Below, one piece after another: positions 32,236 through 40,818 of a stretch of DNA of 64,000 bases (positions within the stretch are counted from its first letter, which is position 1; each line of letters begins with the position of its first letter). The DNA comes from JASLDZ01 sp964244065 (GTDB lineage Bacteria; Pseudomonadota; Alphaproteobacteria; Caulobacterales; Caulobacteraceae). The position numbers and the translations under genes were made by a program. The stretch covers positions 59,061-123,060 of the forward strand of contig CAXTHH010000006.1 in NCBI GenBank assembly GCA_964244065.1. The letters run 5' to 3'. Under the pieces are notes generated by a model. The model worked only from the letters and a program-made list of their open reading frames with translations, was not told the origin of the DNA and did not search any database.

Positions 32236-34407
32236 ATGGACACCTTCACCATCGACGTCGACGCCGACGGGATCGCCCTGGTCACCTTCGACGTGCCCGG
32301 CCGATCCATGAACACCATCACCGCCCAGGTGATGGCCGAGCTCCCGCAGGTGATCGAGCGGATCAGGACCGACGCGGCCATCAAGGGCGCGGTGATCGCC
32401 TCGGGCAAGGCGTCCGGGTTCTGCGCCGGCGCCGACCTCGGCGAGATGGCCGGCAACTCGGGGACCTCTGCCTCGGCGGCCGAGGTGTTCGACCGCGTCT
32501 ACGGCTTCAACAGGCACTTCCGCGCGCTGGAGACCTGCGGCAAGCCCGTGGCCGCAGCCATCGCCGGCGTGGCCATGGGCGGCGGGCTGGAGATCGCGCT
32601 CGCCTGCCACCACCGCGTGCTGGTGGACGATCCCAAGATCCAGATCGGCCTGCCGGAGGCCAAGGTCGGCCTGCTTCCCGGCGGCGGCGGCACCCAGCGG
32701 CTGACGCGCCTGATGGGCGTGATGGCCGCCGCGCCCTACCTCCTGGAAGGCAAGAGCTTCCGCCCGGCCGACGCCAAGGCGGCTGGCGTGATCGACCAGC
32801 TCGTGCCGCGGGGCGAGGAGATCGCGGCGGCCAAGGCCTGGGTGAAGACGGGCGATCCCGTCGCGCGCTGGGACAAGAAGGACTTCAAGGTCCCGGGCGG
32901 CGGCCCCTACCACCCCGCCGGCATGCAGATCTTCGTCATGGGCAACGCCATGCTGCGCAAGCAGACCTACGGCAACTACCCCGCCCAGGTGAACATCATG
33001 CACGCCGTCTACGAGGGGCTGCAGGTGCCCATCGACGCCGCGCTGCGCATCGAGAGCCGCTACTTCGCCAAGACGCTGATGACGCCGCAGGCCACCGGCA
33101 TGATCCGCACCCTGTTCGGCTCCATGCAGGCGCTGGGCAAGGGCGCGGTGCGCCCGCAGGGGCCGGCCAAGAGCGACCCCAAGAAGGTGGCCGTGATCGG
33201 CGCGGGCATGATGGGCGCGGGCATCGCCTATGTGCAGGCCATGGCCGGCATCGAGACCGTGCTGATCGACGTGGCGCAGGAGAGCGCGGACAAGGGCAAG
33301 GGCTACGCCGCCGACTTGATCCAGAAGGCGGTCTCCAAAGGCCGCATGGACCAGGCCAAGGCCGAGGCCGTGCTCGCCCTGATCACGCCCACCACGGACT
33401 ATGAGCACGTGCGCGGCTGCGACCTCGTGATCGAGGCGGTGTTCGAAAACCGCGAGATCAAGGCCGAGGTGACGAAGAAGGCGGAGGCCATGCTGGCCGA
33501 GGGGGCCGTGTTCGGCTCCAACACCTCTACCTTGCCGATCACCGGCCTGGCGGAGGCGAGCGTTCGGCCCAAGGACTTCATCGGCATCCACTTCTTCTCG
33601 CCCGTGGACAAGATGGGCCTGGTCGAGATCATCATGGCTGAGCACACCTCGGATGAGGCGCTGGCCAAATCGATCGACTACGTGCTCAAGATCAAGAAGA
33701 CGCCCATCGTCGTGAACGACAGCCGCGGCTTCTATACCAGCCGCTGCTTCGGCACCTTCGTGCAGGAGGGCATGGAGATGCTGGCCGACGGGATCGCCCC
33801 GGCCATCATCGACAACGTCGGGCGAATGACCGGCATGCCGCGGGGCCCCCTGGAGATGCACGACGACGTGGCGCTCGACCTCTCCTACAAGATCGGCCAG
33901 CAGACGCAGAAGGACCTGGGCGACAAGTACGTCGCGCCCAAGTTCCAGCCGATCATGGAGACCATGGTCTCCGAGCTCGGCCGTTACGGCCGCAAGAACA
34001 AGAAGGGCTTCTACGACTATCCGGAGGGCGGCAAGAAGACGCTGTGGCCCGGCCTGGCCGAGGTCGCGCCCGTGTCGGTCACCGAGGCGGAGCCGCCGTT
34101 CGTGGCCGAGCTGAAGCAGCGCCTGCTGCACCGGCAGGCCGTGGAGATGGCCCGCTGCTTCGAGGAGGGCGTAGTCACCGACGCCCGCGAGGCGGACGTG
34201 GGCGCCATCCTGGGCTGGGGCTTCGCGCCCTGGACCGGCGGCCCGGCCAGCTACATCGACGGCATCGGCGTGGCCGAATTCGTCGCCCAGTGCGACGCGC
34301 TGGCCCAGAAGCACGGCGAGCGGTTCGCCCCGCCGAAGCTGCTGCGCGACATGGCGGCGGCGGGCGAGAGCTTCTACGGCGCGAAGGCGGTCAAGACGGC
34401 GGCCTGA
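32236..34407 (+). CDS. 3-hydroxyacyl-CoA dehydrogenase / enoyl-CoA hydratase fusion (FadJ/FadB-like)
   Basis: This 723-residue multifunctional protein joins an N-terminal crotonase domain (GFCAGADLGEM, GGGLEIALACH, LPEAKVGLLPGGGGTQRL) to an NAD-binding 3-hydroxyacyl-CoA dehydrogenase. The latter has the loop VAVIGAGMMGAGIAYV near residue 317 and the motif GIHFFSPVDKMGLVEI. A C-terminal helical domain ends with GILGWGFAPWTGGP-type sequence (here AILGWGFAPWTGG). It carries out hydration and second oxidation in beta-oxidation and presumably forms a complex with the upstream thiolase. Confidence 0.96.
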   Translation: MDTFTIDVDADGIALVTFDVPGRSMNTITAQVMAELPQVIERIRTDAAIKGAVIASGKASGFCAGADLGEMAGNSGTSASAAEVFDRVYGFNRHFRALETCGKPVAAAIAGVAMGGGLEIALACHHRVLVDDPKIQIGLPEAKVGLLPGGGGTQRLTRLMGVMAAAPYLLEGKSFRPADAKAAGVIDQLVPRGEEIAAAKAWVKTGDPVARWDKKDFKVPGGGPYHPAGMQIFVMGNAMLRKQTYGNYPAQVNIMHAVYEGLQVPIDAALRIESRYFAKTLMTPQATGMIRTLFGSMQALGKGAVRPQGPAKSDPKKVAVIGAGMMGAGIAYVQAMAGIETVLIDVAQESADKGKGYAADLIQKAVSKGRMDQAKAEAVLALITPTTDYEHVRGCDLVIEAVFENREIKAEVTKKAEAMLAEGAVFGSNTSTLPITGLAEASVRPKDFIGIHFFSPVDKMGLVEIIMAEHTSDEALAKSIDYVLKIKKTPIVVNDSRGFYTSRCFGTFVQEGMEMLADGIAPAIIDNVGRMTGMPRGPLEMHDDVALDLSYKIGQQTQKDLGDKYVAPKFQPIMETMVSELGRYGRKNKKGFYDYPEGGKKTLWPGLAEVAPVSVTEAEPPFVAELKQRLLHRQAVEMARCFEEGVVTDAREADVGAILGWGFAPWTGGPASYIDGIGVAEFVAQCDALAQKHGERFAPPKLLRDMAAAGESFYGAKAVKTAA

Positions 34408-34438
34408 GCTTCTTCTGTGACCCTGCCCCTTTCCGCTC

Positions 34439-34533
34439 ATCCCGGCGAAAGCCGGGACCCAAGCCATGCGAGGGGCTGTGCAGGGAAGGCGAATCAGCCC
34501 GAAACCTTGCTTGCCTCCCGGCTTTCGCGGGGG
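34439..34533. repeat. Palindromic interspersed repeat, family B, copy 2
   Basis: It begins with the hairpin ATCCCGGCGAAAGCCGGGACCC and ends TCCCGGCTTTCGCGGGGG, an inverted imperfect copy. The interior differs from copy 1 at 3985-4104. The right end abuts the GTG starts of the DUF1810 gene. Confidence 0.7.
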
Positions 34534-34538
34534 TGGGC

Positions 34539-34991
34539 GTGAGTGAGGGCGGAGGACAGGCAGATCCGTTCGACCTCCGCCGGTTCGTCGAGGCGCAGGA
34601 CGGGGTCTACGCCGGGGCGCTGGCCGAGGTGCGGCGGGGGCGCAAGGCGAGTCACTGGATGTGGTTCGTCTTCCCGCAGCTGGCCGGGCTCGGCTACAGC
34701 CCCACGGCCCGGCACTACGGGATCCAAGGCCTGGAGGAGGCGCGGGCCTACCTCGCCCACCCGATGCTCGGCCCGCGGCTGCGCGAGGTCGCCGCCGCGG
34801 CCGCCGGGCTGGAGGGCCGCACCGCGCGCGAGGTGTTCGGCTCGCCCGACGACCTGAAGCTGCGCTCCAGCCTGACCCTGTTCGAGGCCGCCGCGCCCGG
34901 CGAGCCGGTGTTCGCCCGCGCTCTGGACGCGCTCTGCGCCGGGGAGCGCGACGGGCGCACGCTGGAGCTGCTAGCCTCTCCGTCGCACTGA
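34539..34991 (+). CDS. DUF1810 family protein
   Basis: This protein of about 150 residues matches the DUF1810 pattern as I know it: DPFDLRRFVEAQDGVYAGALAE, then GRKASHWMWFVFPQLAGLGYS, ARHYGIQGLEEARAYLAHPMLGPRLREVA and a late SPDDLKLRSSLTLFE. Its biochemical role is unknown. No ATG is available; GTG at 34539 or 34533 is the likely start, both within or just after the repeat. Confidence 0.88.
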   Translation: MSEGGGQADPFDLRRFVEAQDGVYAGALAEVRRGRKASHWMWFVFPQLAGLGYSPTARHYGIQGLEEARAYLAHPMLGPRLREVAAAAAGLEGRTAREVFGSPDDLKLRSSLTLFEAAAPGEPVFARALDALCAGERDGRTLELLASPSH

Positions 34992-35003
34992 CGGGGAGGG
35001 CGC

Positions 35004-35522
35004 ATGCCCGCGGAGACCGCCTACACGCGCTTCCTGCGCGATCCGGACGTGGCGGCGCGGCGCGCGGAGCTGGAGGCCTACGTCGGGCCGAACCCGGCGC
35101 CGTTCCTGAAATTGTACGATCGCGTGCGCAAGACGCCGGAGCGGCCCGGGCAGGCCATCCTCAGCTTCGTGGCGCTGGCCTTCTTCCTCGGCCCGGTCTG
35201 GTTCTTCTACCGGAAGGCCTACCCCTGGGGATGGGGGATCGTGGTGCTGCAGCTGGTGCTGATCGGCTTGCCCGTGGGGCGGAGCGCGGGGATCGGGCTG
35301 GGCGTCGCCTTGGCCATGATCGGCCGCTACACCTACCTCCAGCGCGCCATCGGCCGCATCTCCAAGCTGCGCGGGCAAGACGCGATCGCCGACCTGGCCT
35401 TGCTCGCGCGCGACGGCGGCGTCTCGCCGGTTGCGGGTTGGGTCAGCGGCCTCGCCTACCTCGCACTCGCCGTGCTGACCGTCGTCGCCTACGTGCTCGC
35501 GGAAGGGGCGACGGCGCCCTGA
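35004..35522 (+). CDS. DUF2628-like membrane protein
   Basis: This 172-residue protein has a polar N-terminus with FLKLYDRVRKTPERPG, then a hydrophobic pair around SFVALAFFLGPVWFFYRKAYPWGWGIVVLQLVLI, the WFFYRKxYxxG motif of DUF2628 proteins. A third membrane helix lies near the C-terminus. Its function is unknown. It follows DUF1810 by 12 bases, and its stop lies 29 bases short of the convergent SDR. Confidence 0.75.
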   Translation: MPAETAYTRFLRDPDVAARRAELEAYVGPNPAPFLKLYDRVRKTPERPGQAILSFVALAFFLGPVWFFYRKAYPWGWGIVVLQLVLIGLPVGRSAGIGLGVALAMIGRYTYLQRAIGRISKLRGQDAIADLALLARDGGVSPVAGWVSGLAYLALAVLTVVAYVLAEGATAP

Positions 35523-35550
35523 CCTGCCGGCCAGGGTCGCTCCAGCCGCC

Positions 35551-36406
35551 TCAGCCCCGCTCGCTCTCGGGAAAATCGGCGGCCAGCGCCACCTCGCGCA
35601 GGCCTTCGATCTCGTCCAGCCGTTCGCGCAGCTTGGCGACGGCCGCCTTCCAGCCGAACTCGCCCAGCACCAGGTGTCGCGGCGGGTTGGGCCGTTGGGT
35701 CACGTCGATCATGGCCTGCGCCGCACGCGCGGGATCGCCGACCTGCGTGCCGCTGTAGCCGCTGGTGGTCTCCATCCGCTTCTGCGCGGTCTCGGCGTAG
35801 TCGGCGATCTTCGACGGGGTCTGCCTCAGCGAGCGCCCCGCCCAGTCGGTGCGGAAGGGACCGGGTTCGACGCAGGTGACCTTGATCCCCAGGGGCTCGA
35901 CCTCCGCCTTCAGCGCGTCCGACCAGCCCTCGATCGCGTGCTTGGTGGCCGAGTAGTAGCCGGAAACTGGCGAAGCCGATCAGGCCGCCGACGCTGGTCA
36001 CGTTCAGCACGTGCCCGCGCTTCTGCTCGCGCATGATCGGCAGCGCCGCGCGGGTCAGGGCGAAGAGGCCGAAGACGTTGGTCTCGAACTGCGCCCGGAT
36101 CTCGGCCTCGACGCCCTCCTCGACGGAGGACTGGTAGCCGTAGCCCGCATTGTTCAGCAGCACGTCGATCCGCCCGAACCGCTCCACCGCCGTGCCCACC
36201 GCCGCCGCGATGGAGCCCGGGTCGTCCACGTCGAGCGCCACCGTCAGCGCCCGGTCCTCCGCGCCCTGCGCCAGGTCGGCCACCTTGGACGGGTCGCGCG
36301 CCGTCACCACCGCGCGCCAGCCGCGGTCGAGCACGGCCTTCGCCGCCGCCCGGCCGAGGCCGGTGGAGCAGCCGGTGATGAACCAGACGGGGGTGTCTTC
36401 GGCCAT
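35551..36406 (-). pseudogene. SDR-family oxidoreductase disrupted by a one-base frameshift
   Basis: The N-terminal frame from the ATG at 36406 encodes a normal SDR start (FITGCSTGLGRAAAKAVLDRG, LLNNAGYGYQSSVEEG, LNVTSVGGLIGFASF). At 35960-35963 the frame is lost. The rest continues one base over as GYYSATKHAIEGWSDALKAE (active-site YSATK), followed by VEPGPFRTDWAGRS and a tail ending LAADFPESERG. Removing one base gives a smooth 284-residue protein. It may be a sequencing error or a real recent mutation. Confidence 0.8.
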
Positions 36407-36460
36407 GATCGTGTCTCGCGTTGGAAGCCGCGGGAACGCGCCGGGGCGGCGCGGGATGCC

Positions 36461-37351
36461 TCAGCGGCTCCAGGCGAGGTGGAAGTACTCGCGGTCGAAC
36501 AGGCGGTAGTAGAGCCAGGGCGGCAGCTTGCGGCCGTAGGGCTGCACGTCGTCGATCACCTTCACCTGCGTGCGGTGCGCGTCGAGCACGGCGCGCTTGG
36601 CCGCGCCCTCCGCGGCGATCGGCACGGCGACGTCCGCGGGCGGCAGGCCCTCGGAGGGGTCGGCGGGATAGTGGTCGCGGAATGCCTTGATGCGCTCGCG
36701 GGCGATCCGGATCATCGGCGCGGGCAGGGTGCTCTGCCACAGGCGGCGGACGGGGTAGGCCGGGTCGGCGGCCGCCCCCTCGCGCACCACCTCGGCGGCC
36801 CAGCGGCCCGCCTGCACGTGGTCCTTGTGGCCGTAGAAGCCGATCCGCGCGTCGAAGCCGACCACGGCGGAGGGGCGGACGCGGGCGATGACCGCGCGCA
36901 GGTCGGCCTTCACGCGCGCGGCGTCGGCCTGCGGCAGGCGGCCGTCGCCGTAGTCGAGCACAACGTCCTCGCGCGCGCCGATGGCGCGGGCGGCGGCCTG
37001 AGCCTCCAGCGGACGGAGGCGGTGCAGCTCGGCGGCCGTGTAGCCGGTGAAGTGCGCACCCTCGCCGTGGGTGAGGTGCACGAGCGTGACCTGCGCGCCC
37101 GCCCGCGCCATGCGCGCCAGCGCGCCCGCCGCGGTGATCTCGTCGTCCGGATGCGCCCAGATCGCCAGCACGCGTGCGGGGGCGCCGGGCGGCAGGAGCG
37201 TGTCCGCGCGGCGCACCGCGTCGTCGTTCACCGCGTGGCGGACGTACAGCAGGCCCGCCACTACGACGAGCGCCGCCAGGAGCCCGAGCCACGCCGTCGC
37301 CGTCACAGCCTTCCGCACCTGCCGACCCTCCCGGTCGCGCGGCTCTAGCAC
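36461..37351 (-). CDS. PIG-L family de-N-acetylase, membrane anchored
   Basis: This 296-residue protein has an N-terminal membrane helix (about 18-38) followed by a LmbE/PIG-L domain. The metal and catalytic motif AHPDDE is at residues 66-71 and the downstream zinc histidines are in GHKDHVQAG. These enzymes deacetylate N-acetylglucosamine-type substrates, here probably in the periplasm. A GTG at codon 12 (VRKAV...) is an alternative start. It is divergent from the beta-lactamase-fold gene. Confidence 0.88.
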   Translation of the reverse strand: MLEPRDREGRQVRKAVTATAWLGLLAALVVVAGLLYVRHAVNDDAVRRADTLLPPGAPARVLAIWAHPDDEITAAGALARMARAGAQVTLVHLTHGEGAHFTGYTAAELHRLRPLEAQAAARAIGAREDVVLDYGDGRLPQADAARVKADLRAVIARVRPSAVVGFDARIGFYGHKDHVQAGRWAAEVVREGAAADPAYPVRRLWQSTLPAPMIRIARERIKAFRDHYPADPSEGLPPADVAVPIAAEGAAKRAVLDAHRTQVKVIDDVQPYGRKLPPWLYYRLFDREYFHLAWSR

Positions 37352-37411
37352 GCGCGCGCTGAAGCTCTAGTCTGCCCGCACGGGCCGCGCAGACGGCCGG
37401 GAGGACCCGCC

Positions 37412-38605
37412 ATGACGCTCGACCGACGCACCCTGCTGGCCGCCGGGGCGGTGCTCGCCGGGGCAGGCCCGGCCCTCGCTCAGCAGCCGGATCGGTACGC
37501 CGCGCTGGACACCGCCATGCACGGGCTGGTGGACCAGCGGAAGCTCGCGGGCGTGGTCACGCTGGTGGCGCGCAGGGGCAAGGTGCGCCACCAGGACGCC
37601 TACGGCCGTCTGGACGCCTCCCGGCCCGACCCGGTGCAGGTCGACAGCATCTTCCGCCTGGCCTCCATGACCAAGCCGATCATCGGCGTCGCCATGATGA
37701 TGCTGTGGGAGGAGGGTCGCTGGACGCTGGACGATCCGGTGGCCAAGCACGTGCCCGAGTTCGCCGGCCTGAAGGTGCGCACGCCCGCGGGGCTCGTGGC
37801 CCAGGCCAGCCCCATGACCATGCGCCAGCTGATGAGCCACACCGCGGGCTTCGGCGTGCTCGCCGACTACGAGACCTCCGGCCTGCGCGACGGCGACCTG
37901 AAGGACATGGTCGCCAGGCTCGCCGCCATGCCGCTCTACAGCCAGCCGGGCACGGACTGGGCCTACGGTCCGTGCGTGGACATCCAGGGCCACGTGATCG
38001 AGCGCCTGTCCGGCCAGAGGCTCGACGCCTTCCTCAAGGCGCGCGTGTTCGAGCCGCTGGCGATGGTCGACACCGGCTTCTGGGTCGAGCCCGCCAAGGC
38101 GGCGCGGGTGGCGCGCATCCACACCTATGCCGCGGACGGCGCGATCACGCCGGCTTCGGGCGCGGCGGCGATGACGCCCACCTCGCGCCCCCGCTTCCTG
38201 TCCGGCGGCGGCGGCCTCCTGGGCACCGCGCCGGACTACTGGCGCTTCTGCCAGATGGTGCTCGACGGGGGCGTGCTGGGCGGGCGGCGGCTGCTCAAGG
38301 CGTCCACGGTCAAGCTGATGCGCACCAGCGTGCTCGCGCCCGGCGTGCAGGTGGACCTCTACCGCAAGGACGCGGTGGGCCAGGGCTTCGGCCTGGACTT
38401 CGCCATCGTGCAGGACCCTGCGGCGGCGAAGACGGCCAAGCCCGCCGGGACCTTCTACTGGGGCGGGGCCTTCGGCACCTGGTTCTGGATCGACCCGGCG
38501 AGCGAGACGATTCTGATCGGCATGATCCAGAACCTGCGCGGCTCGATTCCGGGCGCCGGCACCCCCGACGTGCGGGAGATCAGCGCCAGGGCGATCTACG
38601 CCTGA
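37412..38605 (+). CDS. Serine hydrolase of the beta-lactamase (class C/EstB-like) fold, secreted
   Basis: This 397-residue protein opens with a Tat-like signal (MTLDRRTLLAAGAVLAGAGPALA) and carries the nucleophile motif SMTK at residues 85-88. The second motif is YGP instead of YxN, and a later GGAFGTWFWIDP replaces the KTG triad. This combination is typical of EstB-type esterases and transesterases rather than true beta-lactamases. Substrate is unknown. It is transcribed alone and is followed by a family A repeat. Confidence 0.85.
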   Translation: MTLDRRTLLAAGAVLAGAGPALAQQPDRYAALDTAMHGLVDQRKLAGVVTLVARRGKVRHQDAYGRLDASRPDPVQVDSIFRLASMTKPIIGVAMMMLWEEGRWTLDDPVAKHVPEFAGLKVRTPAGLVAQASPMTMRQLMSHTAGFGVLADYETSGLRDGDLKDMVARLAAMPLYSQPGTDWAYGPCVDIQGHVIERLSGQRLDAFLKARVFEPLAMVDTGFWVEPAKAARVARIHTYAADGAITPASGAAAMTPTSRPRFLSGGGGLLGTAPDYWRFCQMVLDGGVLGGRRLLKASTVKLMRTSVLAPGVQVDLYRKDAVGQGFGLDFAIVQDPAAAKTAKPAGTFYWGGAFGTWFWIDPASETILIGMIQNLRGSIPGAGTPDVREISARAIYA

Positions 38606-38645
38606 GCTCGTCCCGAGGCTCGCTCAGCCGGCCGCCACCGTCAAG

Positions 38646-38775
38646 CCGTCGCCTCGGGCTCGACCCGAGGGCCGGGCGCCGGTCGTGCGCCGACGTGGAT
38701 CGAGAGCGCGCGGACGGCTCGACCCTCGGGTCAAGCCCGAGGGTGACGGATCGGGTCAAGCCCGAGGGTGACGGA
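38646..38775. repeat. Palindromic interspersed repeat, family A, copy 3, with a 25-bp tandem duplication
   Basis: The left end CCGTCGCCTCGGGCTCGACC is matched on the right by inverted sequence. The core GGGCCGGGCGCCGGTCGTGC matches copy 1. The right arm is duplicated exactly: 38726-38750 and 38751-38775 are identical 25-base units beginning TCGGGTCAAG. Confidence 0.85.
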
Positions 38776-38797
38776 GAGGTGGAGGCGAGCCCTGCCC

Positions 38798-39241
38798 TCA
38801 GGCGCGGGCGTTGAGCGCGATGGCGCGGGCGTCGCCCGGGGTGGCGCGGGCGCCCGCGCCGTAGCCGGCCGCCGGCGCACGCGAGGCCGCGACCTCGGCC
38901 GCAATGGCCTGCACCAAGCCCTCGGTGATCGCCTTTGAAGCTTCCAGCGCGCGGCCGTGGCGGGCCAGCGCCGCCTCGAACGCCTCCGTGGCGGCCACGA
39001 GCCGGGCGCGGCGCTCGGGCGCCGCGCCCGACAGGAGCGAGGGGTCGCGGCGCACGCGCAGGCTCTCCTGGCGGTAGGCGGCGGCCAGCTCGGCGGTGAC
39101 GGCCTGGCCGGCGGCGGCCTCGTGCGGGCGGCGGGCCTCGAACAGGCGCGTCTCCGCGCCCAGCGCGGCGGTGAGCCGCTCGGTCAGCGCCAGGAGCTGG
39201 TCGGCCCGGTCGTCGCCGCCCACGGCGTGGAGGCCGGTCAT
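38798..39241 (-). CDS. FlgN-like flagellar protein (tentative)
   Basis: This 147-residue, mostly helical protein (LLALTERLTAALGAETRLFEARRP at the start and FEAALARHGRALEASKAITEGLVQAIAAEVA toward the end) resembles the FlgN export-chaperone family in shape and in the ending GYGAGARATPGDARAIALNARA. Its position directly after flgI and cheL, overlapping the cheL stop (ATGA), supports a flagellar role. The exact name is uncertain. Confidence 0.65.
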   Translation of the reverse strand: MTGLHAVGGDDRADQLLALTERLTAALGAETRLFEARRPHEAAAGQAVTAELAAAYRQESLRVRRDPSLLSGAAPERRARLVAATEAFEAALARHGRALEASKAITEGLVQAIAAEVAASRAPAAGYGAGARATPGDARAIALNARA

Positions 39242-39537
39242 GGCGCGTAGCCCTGCAGCTTCAGCATCTCGGCCTCCAGCCGGGGCGCCAGGCCGACGCC
39301 GCCGCGGGCGGTCATGCTCTTGGCCATGGCGTCGTTGAGGAACGACTTGAACGCGTCCTCCCCCTTGCCGCCGCCGAAGCCCTCGGCCTTCACGCCCGCC
39401 TGCATCTGGCCGAGCATGATGGCCAGGAACGACTGCTCGTAGTCGCGGGCGACCTTGTGGATGCGGGCGAGCTCGGCGGGCGGGGTCTGCGGCCGCTCGG
39501 CGGGCGCGAGGGGGGAGGGGAGGGCGGCGGCGTCCAT
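39238..39537 (-). CDS. cheL: Rod-binding protein CheL (FlgJ N-terminal domain type)
   Basis: This 99-residue protein corresponds to the rod-binding domain of FlgJ without the muramidase half: ARDYEQSFLAIMLGQMQAGVKAEGFGGGKGEDAFKSFLNDAMAKSM, then GGVGLAPRLEAEMLKLQ. It would assist rod and P-ring assembly in the periplasm. It follows flgI by 1 base and overlaps the next gene. In Caulobacter this protein is named CheL. Confidence 0.88.
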   Translation of the reverse strand: MDAAALPSPLAPAERPQTPPAELARIHKVARDYEQSFLAIMLGQMQAGVKAEGFGGGKGEDAFKSFLNDAMAKSMTARGGVGLAPRLEAEMLKLQGYAP

Positions 39538-39538
39538 C

Positions 39539-40645
39539 TCACATCACCTGGATGTCGGCCTGCAGGGCCCCGGCCGCCTTGATGGTCTGCAGGATGCTGA
39601 TCATGTCGCGGGGCGAGACCCCAAGCGCGTTGAGCCCCTTCACCAGCGTGGCCAGCGAGGCGCCGGAGCGCAGCACCATCAGGCGCTTGCCCTTCTCCTC
39701 CTTCACGCTGATCGCCGACCTGGGCGTGACCACCGTCTGGCCGCCCGACTCGGGCAGCGGCTGGCTGACCTGCGGCCGCTCCTCGATGGAGATGGTCAGG
39801 TTGCCCTGGGCGATGGCCACGGTCGAGACGCGCACGTCCGACCCCATCACGATCACGCCGTTCACCTCGTCGATCACCACCTTGGCGGGGGAGTCCGGCT
39901 CCACGTCCATCTGCTCGACGCCGGTGACGAAGCTCACGAGGTCCAGGCCAGCCGGGGGCTGGAGCGTGACGATGGTGGGGTTGTCGGCGCGGGCGACGCC
40001 GGGGTGCGCCTTGTTGATCGCGTCGGCGATACGGCGGGCGGTGGTGAAGTCCGGATTGCGCAGCGTCAGGCGCATGGAGCCCTGGTCGGCCAGCTTGAAG
40101 GCGATCTCGCGCTCCACCTCGGCGCCGTTGGCGATCTTGCCCGACGTGGGCACGCCCTTGGTCACCGAGCTGCCGGAGCCGCCCTGGGCGGAGATGGCGC
40201 CGGTCTGCACCGTGCCCTGTCCCACGGCGTAGGTTTCGCCGTCGGCCCCCATCAGCGGCGTAACGAGGAGCGTGCCGCCCAGGAGGCTCTTGGCGTCCCC
40301 CATGGCCGAGACGGTGATGTCGATGGTGGAGCCCGTGGCGGCGAAGGCGGGCAGGTTGGCGGTGACCATCACGGCGGCCACGTTCTTGGTGTCGAGGTTG
40401 AAGCCCTGCGTCTGGACGCCCAGCCGCTCCAGCATCGACTGCAGGCTCTGGCGCGTGAACGGCGAGTTGCGGAGGCTGTCGCCCGAGCCGTTCAGGCCGA
40501 CCACCAGGCCGTAGCCCACCAGCTTGTTCTCGCGCACGCCCTCGAAGGCGACGATGTCCTTGATGCGCGAGGCGGCCTGGGCGGGCGCGGCCAGCCCTGC
40601 GGCGCAGGCGGCCAGGGCGGCGAGGAGGGCGGCGGCGCGGATCAT
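39539..40645 (-). CDS. flgI: Flagellar P-ring protein FlgI
   Basis: This 368-residue secreted protein forms the ring around the flagellar rod in the peptidoglycan layer. It has a signal peptide (MIRAAALLAALAACAAGLAAPAQA) and then the characteristic RIKDIVAFEGVRENKLVGYGLVVGLNGSGD. The family motifs NVAAVMVTANLPAFAATGS and ALGVSPRDMISILQTIKAAGAL are present. It heads a three-gene operon (flgI, cheL, flgN-like), divergent from fliX as in Caulobacter. Confidence 0.97.
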   Translation of the reverse strand: MIRAAALLAALAACAAGLAAPAQAASRIKDIVAFEGVRENKLVGYGLVVGLNGSGDSLRNSPFTRQSLQSMLERLGVQTQGFNLDTKNVAAVMVTANLPAFAATGSTIDITVSAMGDAKSLLGGTLLVTPLMGADGETYAVGQGTVQTGAISAQGGSGSSVTKGVPTSGKIANGAEVEREIAFKLADQGSMRLTLRNPDFTTARRIADAINKAHPGVARADNPTIVTLQPPAGLDLVSFVTGVEQMDVEPDSPAKVVIDEVNGVIVMGSDVRVSTVAIAQGNLTISIEERPQVSQPLPESGGQTVVTPRSAISVKEEKGKRLMVLRSGASLATLVKGLNALGVSPRDMISILQTIKAAGALQADIQVM

Positions 40646-40660
40646 CTCGCCCCCGCCTCT

Positions 40661-40675
40661 GCGAGCGCCGTGCCA
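40661..40675 (-). promoter_or_regulatory. Possible sigma-54 promoter of flgI
   Basis: On the minus strand TGGCACGGCGCTCGC has GG and GC ten bases apart, close to the consensus TGGCACN5TTGC with one change. The start would lie only about 5 bases before the ATG, implying a nearly leaderless mRNA. The call is therefore weak, although sigma-54 control fits Caulobacter late flagellar genes. Confidence 0.3.
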
Positions 40676-40760
40676 GCGCCCGTCTCCTTGCCTGGCAAGG
40701 GATCGGCGGCGGCGAGGTTGACCGCGAAGCGCCGTCGGGCGGCAAAGCCTGCCGGGCGCG

Positions 40761-40775
40761 TTAACCGGGCGGCAA
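40761..40775 (+). promoter_or_regulatory. Possible CtrA half-site upstream of fliX
   Basis: TTAACCGGGCGGCAA resembles the CtrA box TTAA-N7-TTAA with only the first half intact. In Caulobacter fliX is a CtrA-controlled class II gene, so the position, about 45 bases before the fliX start, is sensible. The match is weak. Confidence 0.3.
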
Positions 40776-40818
40776 GCACGCCGGGCAAGATTGGCCGCAT
40801 GCAGGCGAGGCGGCGCTC

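Noticed and set aside
37412..38605. A beta-lactamase resistance gene
   Set aside because: The SxxK is present but the YxN and KTG motifs are altered, which is the EstB-like esterase pattern.
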